64,000 bases of DNA from assembly GCF_002776525.5 (NCBI RefSeq), contig NC_045436.1, positions 162,254,830-162,318,829 of the forward strand, read 5' to 3'. Positions 35,476-47,124 of this stretch are shown in pieces. The position numbers and the translations under genes are program-made. The notes under the pieces are model-generated. The model was given only the letters and a program-made list of their open reading frames with translations. It made no database searches and was not told the origin of the DNA. Numbering within the stretch: position 1 is the stretch's first letter; each line of letters starts with the position of its first letter. Source of the DNA: Piliocolobus tephrosceles (taxonomy: Eukaryota > Chordata > Mammalia > Primates > Cercopithecidae).

Positions 35476-36579
35476 AAATTTCCAAGCCTAATTTTTAAGG
35501 ATTAATACATCAAAGAGATATAAATGGGATATAAGTTGGTAAATATACTTTTTTCATGGATAATCATACTTATATTTACTTAAAAGATTTCCCAAGTCAC
35601 TTTAGCAATATACCCTTCTAGTTTTGCTAAGTTAACGATAGATATTCATCACATTTCTAGATTATTTCTAAGTAATATACAATACTAAAACATTAACAGG
35701 AGATTTAAGTTTATCTACTTTTGGTTTCTTATTACAAAGAAACAAAATAGATTTAGATCTGTTAGTAAATATGTTCTGTTCCAATTTTTTAAAAAATATT
35801 GTTCCATTAAGAAAGACACATTTTTATAAATTATAAAACAGTGTTCATAATTTTATTGTTGGTTTACAGTTGCTAAAAATTGAAGCTCTAATTAATGTAG
35901 TTAATTAAAACTACTAAAAATAAGAAAAACAATTTTGTACATACAGTTTACAAGGATGTGTTTTTGGTGAGGAAGGCTATAAGGAATGCATGAAGATACG
36001 GATTTTGTTTAAGGAAAATCATTTTTTTTTAGTGTAGAGTACACTTAAATATTGTTACAAAATGAACAAGTGGAGAAAAATTGTTGTAGGTAAAACTAAA
36101 TGAATATGAAAAGTTGGAAAAATAAAAGAGAGTAAAAGAAAATCTTATATGGTTAAACAAACTCAAGCTAAATGAATGTATTAAAGGGTTTTAATATTGA
36201 GCCTTAATATAAAAAGTACACTGAAACAAAATTAGAATTTGGTTTTCTCTTTTTTTAAAAAAAATTGAGCACTCACTCTCCCATGATATTTCTCCCTTGC
36301 CTGTTAGATCAATTTTGTATGCCTTTTTCTATTATTCTGACTATCATAAATTCATTTTCACTACATCTTCAGAGGGTAAAGGAGAAATTTTCCCTCCTTA
36401 AATCTACAACTTGAAGATCAATTCTTACATTAGTGATCTAAAATTGCAGTGAAAGCCTGGGTACTACCCTTAAGCCACAGCAGTGTATTAGAAAGCAGCT
36501 AGGTAAAGACAGGACATGTCTATTTTGTCAGGTAATATTATTGTTCAAAATCATTGATTCTCCTATTTGTAAGCACTTA
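35476..36579. other. No gene or repeat recognised
   Basis: Very AT-rich DNA with no frame above 60 codons and no clear element. Confidence 0.4.
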
Positions 36580-36668
36580 TAGATCCTTGTGTTTGCCTTA
36601 TAATTGGCAGTACAGCTGTGTAGATGACATGAACTTTCCTGTCCTATTCTTAAATTTGTCTAGTGCTA

Positions 36669-37765
36669 TTACGGGAAGTCAGGGACCCCGAACAGAGGGA
36701 CCGGCTGAAGCCGTGGCAGAAGAATATAAATTGTGAAGATTTCGTGGACATTTATTAGTTCCCTCAAATTAATATTTCTATAATTTCTTATGCCTGTGTT
36801 TACTGCAATCTCTGAACATAAATTGTGAAGATTTCATGGACACTTATCACTTCCCCAGTCAATACCCCTGTGATTTCCTATACCTGTCTTTACTTTAATC
36901 TCTTAATCCCGTCATCTTCTTTGTAAGATGAGGAGGATATATGTCGCCTCAGGTCCCAGTGATGATTGCGTTACACTGCACAAATTCTTTGTAGAGCATG
37001 TGTGTTTGAACAATATGAAACCTGGGCATCTTGAAAAAAGAACAGGATAGCAGCAGTGTTCAAGGAACAAGAGAGATAAAACTTCTGGTTGCCGGTGAGC
37101 CGGATGGAACAGAAACGTATTTCTCTTCTTTCAAAGGCAAATAGGAGAACTATCACTGAATTCTTTTTCTCAGCAAGGAACATCCCCGAGAAAGAGAATG
37201 CGCCCTGAGGGTAGATTTATAGACTGCCCGCTTAAGGCTGCCTTTAAGGCAACTGCCTTTTATGGTAGAAACCGAAGGGATGAAATAAGCCCAGGTCTCC
37301 TGTAGTGCTCCCAGGCTCATTAGGACAAGGAAATTCCCACCTAATAAATTTTGGTCAGACAGGTTGTCTGCTCTCAAACACTGTTTCCTGATAAGATGTT
37401 ATCAATGACAATGCATGCCTGAAACTTCATTAACAATTTTAATTTCGCCCCATCCAGTGGTCCTGTGATCTTGCCTTGCCTCCATTTGCTTTGCGATATT
37501 TTATTACCTTGTGAAGTATGTGATCTCTGTGACCCACACCCTATTTGTGCACTCCCTCCTCTTTTGAAAATCGCTAATAAAAACTTGCTGGTTTTACGGC
37601 TGGGGGAACATCACGAAACCTGCCGACATGTGATGTCTCCCCTGGACACCCAGCTTTAAATTTCTCTCTCTTGTACTCTTTCCCTTTATTTCTCAAACCA
37701 GCTGAGACACCTAGGAAATAGAAAAGAACCCATGTTAACCATCGGGGGTGGGTTCCCCCGATACA
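36669..37765 (+). mobile_element. ERV-K solo LTR, MER11-like (HML-8 type)
   Basis: About 1097 bp. It has 'gggaagtcagggaccccgaac' near the start, 'gaggaccgg'-type leader text, a late 'taataaaaacttgctgg' poly(A) signal at about 37577, 'tgatgtctcccctggacaccc', and ends 'ccccgataca'. The flanking hexamers 'gtgcta' (36663-36668) and 'gtgcaa' (37766-37771) match at 5 of 6 positions, as expected for a betaretrovirus-like 6-bp duplication. No internal sequence is present, so it is solo. The choice between MER11 and other HML LTR names is from memory. Confidence 0.75.
36728..36911. repeat. 92-bp tandem repeat within the ERV-K LTR
   Basis: 'aaattgtgaagatttcgtgg' at 36728 recurs as 'aaattgtgaagatttcatgg' at 36820. 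Both are followed by 'ttccy' and 'cctgtstttact' blocks. Two diverged U3 units. Confidence 0.85.
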
Positions 37766-38035
37766 GTGCAATTTGAGTGAATATGATATAAGCCATGTTG
37801 GAGCAGAAGCTTTAAATAGGATGACATGGTAATCTTGCTTCTGCTTCCTGCTCTGAGAATGGTGCTTTCCAAATAGAGGCTGCTTCTTTAGCCTGGAAAT
37901 CTAGCTGAGAAGATGGACAGAGCAGCGCACAATGGGAGCAGACCCTCAGGTGGCCTGAAGCCTACATGCAATATGAACAAGAAACATAACTTTGTTTCAT
38001 ATAACACTGAGATTTTGAGGTAGTTTGTTACTCCA

Positions 38036-38429
38036 GCAAAGCCACCAAATACATGTGCTTATACGAATGCTAATGCGTGTACCTAGAGGTTTGTGGTTCT
38101 GTGACCTTTTATTCTGACTCTGTACAAATACACGATTGTGTTGTATATTAATAGAAAAGTTTAATTTATGTACATTTAGTAATTTTATTTTGGTTAGTAA
38201 TACTGAATAATCTCATAATAAATATAAGTAATTTGAACAGGCTGCCTTTTATTGGTTTGCACATATTATATTAAAACCAGTGAAGTAAATTTAATGTACT
38301 ATTTCAGATTTCACAATGCCTTTCAAGAACAGTTCTATAAATAACTAGAAGAAATACTTTGCTAATATATTTTGAGTTGGTAAATGGCTGTATTGGTAAA
38401 GCCTAATTTCAAGCTTTAATTTTAAATGA
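38036..38429. other. No gene or repeat recognised
   Basis: AT-rich spacer without identifiable elements. Confidence 0.35.
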
Positions 38430-38880
38430 TAGGAACTCAAATCACACCAGCTTAAGCAAATCCTAATACATAAATATATAAATAAATATTATAAAATATG
38501 TGTGCATGTATGCGTGTGTGTGTGTATGTGTGTGTGTTAGAGCAAATATTAATTAGCTTGTGTAACTGAAAAATGTAGTTTGAAGCATGACTGGATCCAA
38601 GATCTCAAACGATGTCATCAGCATTCCAGCCCCACTTCTTCTTCACTTTGTCTTTTTCTTCTCCTTTTTCTTATGTTTGTCTTACTCTGATTTATTTCTA
38701 TTTCTGAACTATGCCTCCCTTTTTTGGCTCAATTCTTAGCTCTGGCGGTGAGAGTCTCATCAGAAGCCACTGAGACTGAGAATATGGGATGAGGTTGCAT
38801 AAAGAAAAATCAAGGTGCTATTATCAGAAGAGGGATAAATGTTAAGAGGGCAAAAAGAAAAAAAAAATCAATTGTAGGAG
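38430..38880. mobile_element. Possible ancient interspersed repeat, family unnamed
   Basis: Blocks such as 'cacaccagcttaagcaaat', 'gatctcaaacgatgtcatcag' and 'caaggtgctattatcagaag' match a pattern I associate with a common old mammalian repeat, interrupted by a (GT)n. I cannot name it securely. Confidence 0.35.
38497..38540. repeat. (GT)n microsatellite
   Basis: Interrupted GT units ('gcgtgtgtgtgtgtatgtgtgtgtg'). Confidence 0.9.
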
Positions 38881-40189
38881 TAAATGCCACAAAGCATGCT
38901 CAAGAAAACACAGGTGCTTGCTAAATTGTAACAAGAGTGAGAAGAGTTAAATGTGGGGCATTTGTTTTGCTGAGTGAATGATGCTAATTTGGGGCCAGAG
39001 CTGAATTGTTCATGACAACAAAGTAGAAGAAAGGAAGGCCACCTGATCCTCCTGATAGTATACAGGCTTTTCTATATACTAAAGGAATGTTACCCAACTA
39101 CTTATTTAAAAATACCAGTTCAAACAGGGGCCATTATCAACTTAAGAGCTTGTCAGGGGAATCTTAAAACTTGCTTTAGCACTGTCTGTAGAATTTTGGT
39201 TTCTATACACATTACAAGGCTTTGTTATTCAAGATTTAGGTGGGAAGAATTAAAAAGGTGTCTATCAGAAAATGGCATCATTAGGTCGAAACTTTCTCTC
39301 AATTTAATTCTTTTGGTAGTACTTTGTGTGCATGATTCAGTATCTTTCCCTTTATTTAAGAAATAAAATCAAATATGTAAAAATATAGACTTTTAAAATA
39401 CAGTCTCCCAGTTGTCTGTTGCAGCCTCAGGCCCCCTTTTTCTCCTCCATTGTTCTCTTAATTGCTACTTCAAAGCAATTAGTTAGGTATTTATACACAA
39501 ATATATGCAAATGAAAGGGGTTTAATATAAGTGATTTCTACTACTAGTTAATTTCTACTTTTGGGTCTACTGATAAGATCTGGAAAACTGCTTTATTTGG
39601 TACCCTTACCCCTTGGGGCATTAAAAAAGCATGGTGTGAAAGCCACCTAAATACCTCAAAAGTACTGCCATTGTTAAGATTGTACTTCAACTTGGAAAGT
39701 GTTTTTGAATTGTTGTCTCCATTGTCTGCCTGGCACTGTCTCAGAGAGAATGTTATGTTGAAGATTACATTATTTGTTACTGAGTAGATTAGTTATTCAG
39801 GATCCAGAATGGCATTTGAAATACTGTAATCAATATGGGAATGGTTAGGAAGGAAAGAAGTAATCACAAGAAAAATAAATGGAATTGATTGATGAACCAT
39901 AGTTTCAAAGCAATCAGAAAATATTTATTAAATATTATGAGTGGAGAGAGATGCAATGAATAAATTAAATACATATATTTGAAGCTTCTGAGAATCACCA
40001 GATAATGTGTGAAGTGGACGGGGTAGTTAAAATGTAGCAATTATAGTTTTTCTTGATGTGCTAGGTTAAAGGATGTCTGCTATATCTTTGCTAACCTACC
40101 ATTGAGGGGGTGAGTCTATTTTCTATCTTCTTGGAGTTGAGTTTGCTTTAAATAATTTGGCTGATCAATGAATGCAGTGAAAGTGGTCT
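38881..40189. other. No gene or repeat recognised
   Basis: AT-rich DNA, 1.3 kb, with no frame above 60 codons and no element I can name. Confidence 0.4.
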
Positions 40190-40600
40190 TCTGGGACTTC
40201 TGAGGCTAGGTCAGAATGAGTCTTGCAGCTTACATTCAACTGAAAGAATACTCATTCTGGGAACTCTACTGCTCTGCCAATGAGGAAGCCCAAGCATCCT
40301 GTGAATGGGCCTTTATGGATCACAACGAAGTTACCCTAACAAAAGACTAGGCCAAGTTCTCAGACAACAGCCAGCACCAACTTGCTAGCCATATGAGGGA
40401 GCCATCTTAAAAATGCATCCACTGGTACTAGCCATGCCACCTCAGCTAACATTTCAGGGATTAGGAAGGAAACACCCAGCTAAGCACTTCCCCAGTTCCT
40501 CATCCACAAAAATCATGATCCAAAGAAATTGTGTTTTTAGACCACTGAGATTTGAAATAGTTTGTTATGTATCAACAGGTAATGGGAACACTGGATATGG
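40190..40600 (+). mobile_element. Ancient LTR relic (ERVL/MLT1-like)
   Basis: 'gacttctgaggctaggtcag', 'caacagccagcaccaacttgc', 'agccatatgagggagccatc' and the end motif 'accactgagatttgaaatag' with 'gtttgttatg' form an ordered LTR pattern in plus orientation. The 80-codon frame at 40413-40655 is incidental. Confidence 0.55.
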
Positions 40601-41427
40601 ATTAAAACAAACACCCAAACAGCTGGCTTTGAGAAAGCAGTGGTGTTACATGTAAAACTTCCTTTGCAAAGCTAAATACGTGATCTATTCAGACAGTTTA
40701 AACACAGGAAATGATTACATTCAGTTTGCAATGCTAAAAAGAGCATTTAATTGGTAAGATTCCCTTCCTCACATTTTAAGTTCGGCTCTTTCAGTCTCTT
40801 TTCACCAGTGGAAGGCCTGAAGGAGAGGGAGGAGCACGTTGCTGAGGATAAATATCCTGGCCAGGACTCCAATGTCCTCTGCACAACCTACAGATGCCTC
40901 AGTGACTAATCTTCATCTGCAGATAATTCAGAAACAGGGCAGATCCCTTGGATTTGAAAATGGGAACTAAAACTCATCCATCTTTTCCTGATGGCTAAAC
41001 AGGCTATTATTAGCAGGCCAGATGATTTAATAGGTCGGGGATGGAAAGGCACATGTTGATAATTAAACACTCCAGAGTTCCATTCCAAAGCAAGTGTCCT
41101 TTAACAACTCGCCTCAGGTTTGTTTGCTGTAAAAACACTTATCCTCCACTTTCATGTCTCTGGAATATGTGCAGGCATCAACCTAAACTTTTCTGATGGA
41201 TTGAAATGTGGTTTGTCAAACCAATATGCAATTGTTTGGGTGACATGTTACATGGAATTAACTGTCCTAAATCAGCTTTATAAATTTATAAGTGTATAAA
41301 TCTCAAAAAGAAACGAGACCAGTCTTTCAGCAAATATAAATCAAGGTCTAATAGATTGTGATAGAGTCATATGAGAAATGTAGCTTAGTGCTGGCTCTGA
41401 CTAGTGATTGTCTGACCTGGAGCAAGA
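40601..41427. other. No gene or repeat recognised
   Basis: Mixed-composition DNA. 40800-40920 is slightly GC-richer but carries no recognisable exon or element. Confidence 0.35.
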
Positions 41428-41745
41428 GCTAGGAACTGAATGTTTGTGCTCCCCCCACTCCCCGCCCCAAAACTAATAATCCCTAATGTGATGGTATTTG
41501 AAGGTGGGACTTCTGGGAAAAATTAGATTATGAAGGCAGAGCCCTCATAATAGGATTAGTGCCCTTATAAGAACACATAGAAGAGAGTTGGCTGGCTTTC
41601 TCTCTCTCTCTTACGTGAGGAAACCACAAGAGAACCCTCACCAGACACCGAATCTCCTGGCACCCTGATCTTGGGCTTCCCAGTCTCCAGCTCTGTGAAA
41701 AATACATGTTGCTCAAGTCGCCCAGTCTATGGTATGATATAGTTT
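41428..41745 (+). mobile_element. MLT1-type MaLR LTR
   Basis: 'ctgaatgtttgtgctccccc', 'gtgatggtatttgaaggtgg', 'attagtgcccttataagaac', 'caccagacaccgaatctcctgg' and 'cccagtctatggtatgat' are in MLT1 order. A C-rich run lies at 41448-41467. The LTR is slightly shortened. Confidence 0.85.
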
Positions 41746-42004
41746 GATCATTTGAAAGATTCTGATTCTAAAGTTCTGTCAATAACTAGAGTTTGCTTAT
41801 TCTAGAAATTTCATTATCAAGCCAAATCCTTCTTTCAATGATAAATTGGCTCATGGAGTGGTTAATAGAAAATGATTTCTTTTTTTTTCTGCAGTCCTAC
41901 ACAACTATTTTCTCAGCCTTTTTATTTAACATATTACCTAGCACTCTTTTCAAAAATACGATTTTCTTTATAAGAGTTAATATTAATTTTACTCATGACT
42001 AATT

Positions 42005-42205
42005 GTGTCACACACTGTGCTCAAAGCTTTACAGGTGTAATGTGATGTATTCCTTCCAATAAATCATTGAGGTCAGATATAATCAGCTTTATTTTACAGA
42101 TGAGATGATTAGATCACTGGGAGGCTGCATATCTTGCACAAGAGTGATGGAATTCAAACTCAAATCAAATTCTGTCTGATGCCAGAACCCCTACTCTTTT
42201 GGGTA
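42005..42205 (-). mobile_element. MIR SINE, antisense
   Basis: Antisense MIR order: 'cacacactgtgctcaaagc', 'ttattttacagatgagatga', 'cttgcacaagagtgatgg', 'tctgatgccagaacccc'. Confidence 0.7.
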
Positions 42206-42555
42206 TTTGCCCTACAATCTTTAATTTAGATGTCTACATTGAGCCTAAAGACTAATCAAAACTTTTAAAGCAAAAATATTTTAATTATTTATATAGTTTG
42301 ACCAGAAGTCATGTAAAATTGAAGGCTGCAATGGTGGCAAGCTCATGGAAAAGGGCTATTCTCTATGGGATGATATTTGCCTTGATCTCTTGAGTGATTA
42401 TTTTCCATCCTCACCTTTTAATAGGCTTCAGGGAAGAATTGAACTACAATAGTGCAGGGAAAGAAAATCACATAGTTTTCTTCAAATATTCTTCAAATGT
42501 TCTTCCTGCTCTTTGAGGTAAGACTGCTTGATATTACTTTCTGCGCATTGTGGTA
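42206..42555. other. No gene or repeat recognised
   Basis: AT-rich spacer before the MST LTR. Confidence 0.35.
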
Positions 42556-42966
42556 TGTATTAGTGTATTCTCACACTACTATAGATAAATACCTGAGACT
42601 GGGTAATTTACAAAGAAAAGAGGTTTGATGGGCTCATGGTTCTGCGGGTTATGCAGGAAGCATGGCAGCATCTGCCTCTGGAGAGACCTCAGGGAGCCTT
42701 TAGTCATGGTGGAAGGCAAAGTGGGAATAGGTTTCTCACATGGCAGGAGCAGGACTAAGAGAGTGTTGGCAGGGAGAGGTGTCACACACTACTAAACAAC
42801 CAGATCTCGTGAGAACTCGCTCACTACACAATAGCAAGGGGGGATGGTGCTATTCATAAGAACTCTGCCTCCATGATCCAATCACCTCCCACTTGGCCTA
42901 AACTTCAACATCGGAGATTACAATTTTACATAAGATTTGGTGAGGACACAGATCCAAACTATATCA
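42556..42966 (-). mobile_element. MST-type MaLR solo LTR with perfect 5-bp duplication
   Basis: On the plus strand it runs 'tgtattagtg' to 'aaactatatca' with 'gagactgggtaatttacaaag', 'agatctcgtgagaactcgc' and 'gatccaatcacctccca', the antisense pattern of an MST LTR. It is flanked on both sides by 'tggta' (42551-42555 and 42967-42971). Length 411 bp, no internal region. Confidence 0.92.
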
Positions 42967-43238
42967 TGGTACTTCCAGGGAAGGGGCTTAATTATTTTAG
43001 TTAGAGTTGCTTTCTGAACATTCCTGGCTGTTTTACGTTTCTGAACTTATAAACTTCGATTCCTCCTTAACAATAGATTTCCATTGTTCTGAAAGAGTCA
43101 CCACTATGACTTTAAGTTAAATGAAGGTAGAATAGATCCGTATTCCTTCTTATGAAAGATGCACTGAAACCTGCCTACCTGAGTAGAGCCCAAGCTCAGA
43201 CTGAGGAAGCCTTGTTGCTTCTCCAGACTCACAACCTA

Positions 43239-43417
43239 CTATGGATTGAACATCTGCATCCCCTAGCCCCAAATTCATATGTTGAAATCCTTACCACCGA
43301 GGCGATGGTATTAGAAAGTGGGGCCTTTGGGAGGTGATTAGGTCATAGGTACAGAACCTTCATGAATGAGATTAGTGTCTGTATAAAGCATGCCCAAGAG
43401 AGACCTCTCACAACTTG
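43239..43417 (+). mobile_element. MLT1 LTR, 5' half
   Basis: 'ctatggattgaacatctgc', 'aaattcatatgttgaaatcc', 'ggggcctttgggaggtgatt' and 'cataggt' then 'attagtgtctgtataaag' match the first half of an MLT1 LTR. The second half is missing. Confidence 0.8.
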
Positions 43418-43699
43418 AACATGTAGTATCAGGTTAAGTTACAGGGATTTGTGAATACTATTTACTGTTTCACTCTGCCTGAACTTTTATTATGGCTTAT
43501 CCTCCCACTCCATTTCTAATAATCCAGCAAACACAGAATCGTGGGTATTTTTGAAGAAAATGTGGCTTGTATATGACTATCTGAGCTACTAAAGCTGTGA
43601 TAGTCCTGAACCTTGTTTTTACCTTCCTTTGAAAAGTAACCTGATTTGCTGCCCTTTTTTTTTTTTTTTAAAGATAGTTTTAACACCAACTCTGTACTT

Positions 43700-43815
43700 C
43701 ATTTTAACTTCATGACCTCTAGCAAGACCTTATTTCCAAATAAGGACACATTCTGGCTGGTTAGGATTTCAACACATATTTTCTTTTTTGGTGAAGGTCG
43801 GGGGACATTTCATGT
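43700..43815 (-). mobile_element. MaLR LTR fragment, antisense
   Basis: 'acttcatgacctctagcaag' and 'ccttatttccaaataaggac' followed by 'ttaggatttcaacacat' are the antisense U3 blocks of MLT-type LTRs. Only about 115 bp remain. Confidence 0.6.
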
Positions 43816-44004
43816 GATTAAAACAGTTTTTTTCTTTTTTTTTCCTGGGTTGTATTCACCCTTCTATAGAAGCAGGTGTGACTATAGCTCAATGGTTGGA
43901 GGGCAATGAGACAAGGGGGAACAAAACCCCAATTACATATTACCAAAGTAGTTTAAGTAAAGGCAAAAACACTAGGAACTCATTTCCCAACAAACTCCTG
44001 CCTT

Positions 44005-44371
44005 TCACAACAGAAATTTATTTCGCACAGTTCTGAAGGCTGGAAGTCTGAGATCAGGGTGTTGGCATGGTCGGTTTCTGGGGAGGGCTCTCCTCTTAGG
44101 TTCTTAGGTTGCAGACCTCATCCCTTTCTTGCTGTGTGCTCACATGAGCTCTTCTTTATGTGAATATATATATATAGAGAGAGAGAGAACAAGTTCTCTG
44201 GTGTCTTTTATAAGGCTACTAATCTCATCATAAGAGTCCCATCCTCATGAACTTATTTAATCCTAATTACCTCCCAAAGGCCCCATCTCCAAACACCATT
44301 GCACTGGGAGTTAGGGTTTCAACAAATAAATCTGGGGGTTACACATGTTCAGCCCATAACACCAAGAGATG
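44005..44371 (-). mobile_element. MLT1-type MaLR LTR, antisense
   Basis: 'gaaatttatttcgcacagttctgaaggctgg', split as 'gaaatttatttcgc' and 'cagttctgaaggctgg', then 'ctaattacctcccaaagg' and 'gccccatctccaaacacc', then 'gttcagcccataaca' give the full antisense order. A short (TA)n(GA)n lies at 44166-44188. Confidence 0.85.
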
Positions 44372-44445
44372 TTCTGATTTATTTTATATCGAATGGAGCC
44401 TGTGTATCTGAACTTTTAAGCAATTGGGACACACAGTTACTTGGT

Positions 44446-44871
44446 CAAATTATTTTATTTTCCTTCCTTCCTTCCTTCCTCCCTTCCTTCCCTTCCTTCC
44501 CTCCTTCCCTCCTTCCCTCCTTCCTTTCCCTCCTTCTCTTCTCCTTTCCCCCTCCCTCCCTCCCCCCCCCCTCCCTCCCTCCCTTCCTTCCTTCCTTCCT
44601 TCCTTCCTTCCTTCCTTCCTTCCAACAGGGTATCACTCTGTTACCCAGGTTGGAGGGCAGTGATGCGATCTCGGCTCACTGCAACCTCTGCCTCCTGGGT
44701 TCAAGCCTCCTCCCACCTCAGCTAATATTTTATACTTTTTGGTAGAGACGAGATTTCATCATGTTGCCTAGGCTAGTCTCCAACTCCTGAGTTGAAGTGA
44801 TCGGCCCACCTTAGCCTCCAATAATGCTGGGATTACAAGGGTAAGCCACCATGCCTGGTCCAAACTATTTT
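44446..44871 (-). mobile_element. Alu, antisense, with expanded tail and target-site duplication
   Basis: The Alu body 44625-44860 reads antisense ('cactctgttacccaggttgg', 'ctcggctcactgcaacctc', 'gattacaagggtaagccacc'), with an internal deletion between 'cacctcag' and 'ctaatatttta'. The flanks 'caaattatttt' (44446-44456) and 'caaactatttt' (44861-44871) match 10 of 11. The A-tail has become a long (CCTT)n array. Confidence 0.9.
44457..44623. repeat. (CCTT)n/(CCCTT)n microsatellite, 167 bp
   Basis: A pure pyrimidine array with an internal run of 11 C near 44562-44572. It sits exactly where the poly-T of the antisense Alu should be. The three overlapping frames of 79-148 codons here are artefacts of the repeat. 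Confidence 0.95.
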
Positions 44872-45254
44872 CACAGTCCTTTATCTCTATGGGAAAGTCT
44901 AGTAATTTTGTATTGCTGGTTAACACAAAAGACCACAGGCAAGCAGTCAGAAGCCACAGCATCTTTCTCCACCATTCCGATTGCTTGGTGCCTGTCTTGT
45001 CACCCTTCATCTTCTGTAAACACCTGAAGAAAAGTTACCCATTTCTGACAGCCCTTCTCTAAATCTCCTCAGAGGCAGCTACTTATTAAGCCCTTAAAAA
45101 TACAAGCTGATTGGTCACATAGAATCTTGAATTATTCATTTCAACTCTTTTGCTTCAAAAACAGTACAAATAAAGCATCAATACATGCACATTATTAATA
45201 CTCTTCTGTAATAAAGTAATCTCAGGAACACATTGGAAATTTTTACTGCATCTA
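44872..45254. other. No gene or repeat recognised
   Basis: Short spacer between the Alu and the LTR7, without identifiable content. Confidence 0.35.
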
Positions 45255-45259
45255 AATTC

Positions 45260-45759
45260 TGTTACGCGTGTCCGTGTGAAGAGACCACCAAACAGGCTTT
45301 GTGTGAGCAGTAGAGCTTTTTCAATCACCTGGGTGCAGGCAGACTGAGTCCAAAAAAGGAGTCAGCAAAGGGAGATGGGGTGGGGCAGTTTCATAGGATT
45401 TGGGTAGGTAGTGGACAATTACAGTTAAAGAAGGTTTTCTCTTGCAGACAGGGGTGGGAGTCACAAGGTGCTGCATGGGGAGCTCCTGAGATTCATTGTC
45501 CAGGAGAAGGAATGTCACAAAGTCAATTGATCAGTTAGGATGGGGCGGGAACAAATCACAATGGTGGAATGTCATCACTTAAGGCAGGAACTGCCTATTT
45601 CACTTTTTTTGTGGTTCTTTGGTTGTTTCAGGCCATCTGGATGTATATGTGCAGGTCACAGGGGTTATGATGGCTTAGCTTGGGCTCAGAGGCCTGACAA
45701 CTTCAGAGTCTAGGGGCTGAGGGGTTATGATGGCTTAGCTTGGGCTCAGAAGCCTGACA
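45260..45759 (-). mobile_element. HERV-H solo LTR (LTR7), antisense
   Basis: On the minus strand the LTR begins 'tgtcaggcttctgagccc' and ends near 45260 with 'cctgtttggtggtctcttc' and 'acacgg'; a 'caggtga' block precedes a T-rich region. Pentamers 'aattc' flank it at 45255-45259 and 45760-45764. No PPT-like or internal HERV-H sequence adjoins, so it is solo. LTR7 promoters are known to be active in primate pluripotent cells; activity of this copy is unknown. Its 5' end carries a 60-bp duplication. Confidence 0.88.
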
Positions 45760-45780
45760 AATTCAGAATCTAAGGGCTGA
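45661..45780. repeat. 60-bp tandem duplication across the LTR7 5' boundary
   Basis: 45661-45720 and 45721-45780 are head-to-tail copies starting 'ggggttatgatggcttagc' with 4 mismatches. Each unit contains about 39 bp of LTR end plus 21 bp of flank, so the duplication happened after insertion. Confidence 0.95.
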
Positions 45781-47120
45781 GCCTGGACTAACCAAATAAT
45801 AGAAATACTGAAAGACAAACTCAGCCTCTATTTTGTAATTAGTCTTTCTACGTATGTTTTTTATACTCTGGTGAATCTAAACAACTCCAATGTAGCAGAG
45901 CACTTAGTAGGTCAAATCTTATTCTAGTGTTGCTGTTAAATGTACTAGAATTGAAAATGGGATCAAAAGAGGTTTCCTTCTACAGAGCTAAATTATGGAT
46001 AGAAGCTCGGGATAGGCAGTCTCAAGACCCTGTCCCTCCCCTTCAGTTTCATCCTTTGCATCATTGTTATGTAATATATATTTTTAAAAAGGTATTTTTA
46101 ATGCCAATATCCTGGAAAATATATTATAAATATAATATTCTGAAATTCACAGCCTCCTCTCCCCAATCCCCTGCCACCAAATCAGAGTAAAAATCACTCA
46201 CACGCTTCTGACTTCTGGAAAATAAGTTTCCTATCTGTCCATCCATTATAGGATTTTTCTATTAACTTAGCACACCCTGATTTGTTTGAAGAGATAAATT
46301 TCACCCCCAGCATTTCTTTAATAATCCTTTTTTACTTTCTTCTTATCTCTCCTCTTGCTGCTATTGTTTGATAGTGCCACTTAAACAGGTCTTTCCACAA
46401 GGTTACTCAAATTAAACATTAGCTAGCTCAAAAAAGTAGCTACAGAAAACTACTGACAGTATCTAGCAAGATAAACATCCACTTGCTAAACTTTTGAGAT
46501 TTCTTTATTTCTACGTTGATTGTCTCAGGGGAGTGTTGTTTAAAGACCACCTGACTTGCTTTCTATTGTGTACTCAGATATTAGGCCTTCTGGTGCCAAC
46601 CAGACCATGTGGCATTGGTAATTAACTAGATTTCAGCTCATTTGGTTGATAGCAAATTTAACATCTATATGTTCTTTGCCAAGTCTCAAGAGATGGAAAC
46701 TCTTCATTTAGAGATTCATTTCTTTGAATTAAACAATAGCAAATATTAAAGAACAATTTCTCCTTTTATCTATGGTTCTCTAGGAAAGGCAAAACAAACA
46801 AACCCAAACCAAAAACAGTAACAAAAAACAACTTCTTAGCTAACATCTAAGTGAGAATCAGTTTATCATAGATGGTCCTCTTATAGAAAATGCAGATAAG
46901 CTGAAAGCCCTCCATGCACAAATGGAGGGGTGCTGGATACTACAGAAAGAAGATCAAGCCTCTAAAACAAAAGTTACAGGTCAGAGGTATCACAGGTAAA
47001 CTTTCCATATTTAATCAAGGGCAAACCCTGAGTAGCAAGCTCTGTCTTAGGGCAAGAATGCTCTCTTCTCTGATTTTGTGGTGAGTGGACAGGGTCTTTA
47101 TGTTCAGACATGGCTCTGAG
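45781..47120. other. No gene or repeat recognised
   Basis: 1.3 kb of AT-rich DNA. The 87-codon frame at 45927-46190 has no known motif. Confidence 0.4.
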
Positions 47121-47124
47121 GAAT

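Larger units (their letters stand above)
36580..38035 (+). mobile_element. Ancient LTR-like relic split by a MER11-like LTR
   Basis: The right part (37772-38035) ends in 'cactgagattttgaggtagtttgttact', a diverged version of the terminal motif also seen near 22815 and 40545. The left part (36580-36668) is short ('gtgtagatgacatgaactttcc'). The 1.1-kb LTR between them is a later insertion. Confidence 0.45.

Noticed and set aside
44299..44745. 148-codon proline/serine/leucine-rich frame and two overlapping frames
   Set aside because: They are translations of the (CCTT)n array and antisense Alu.
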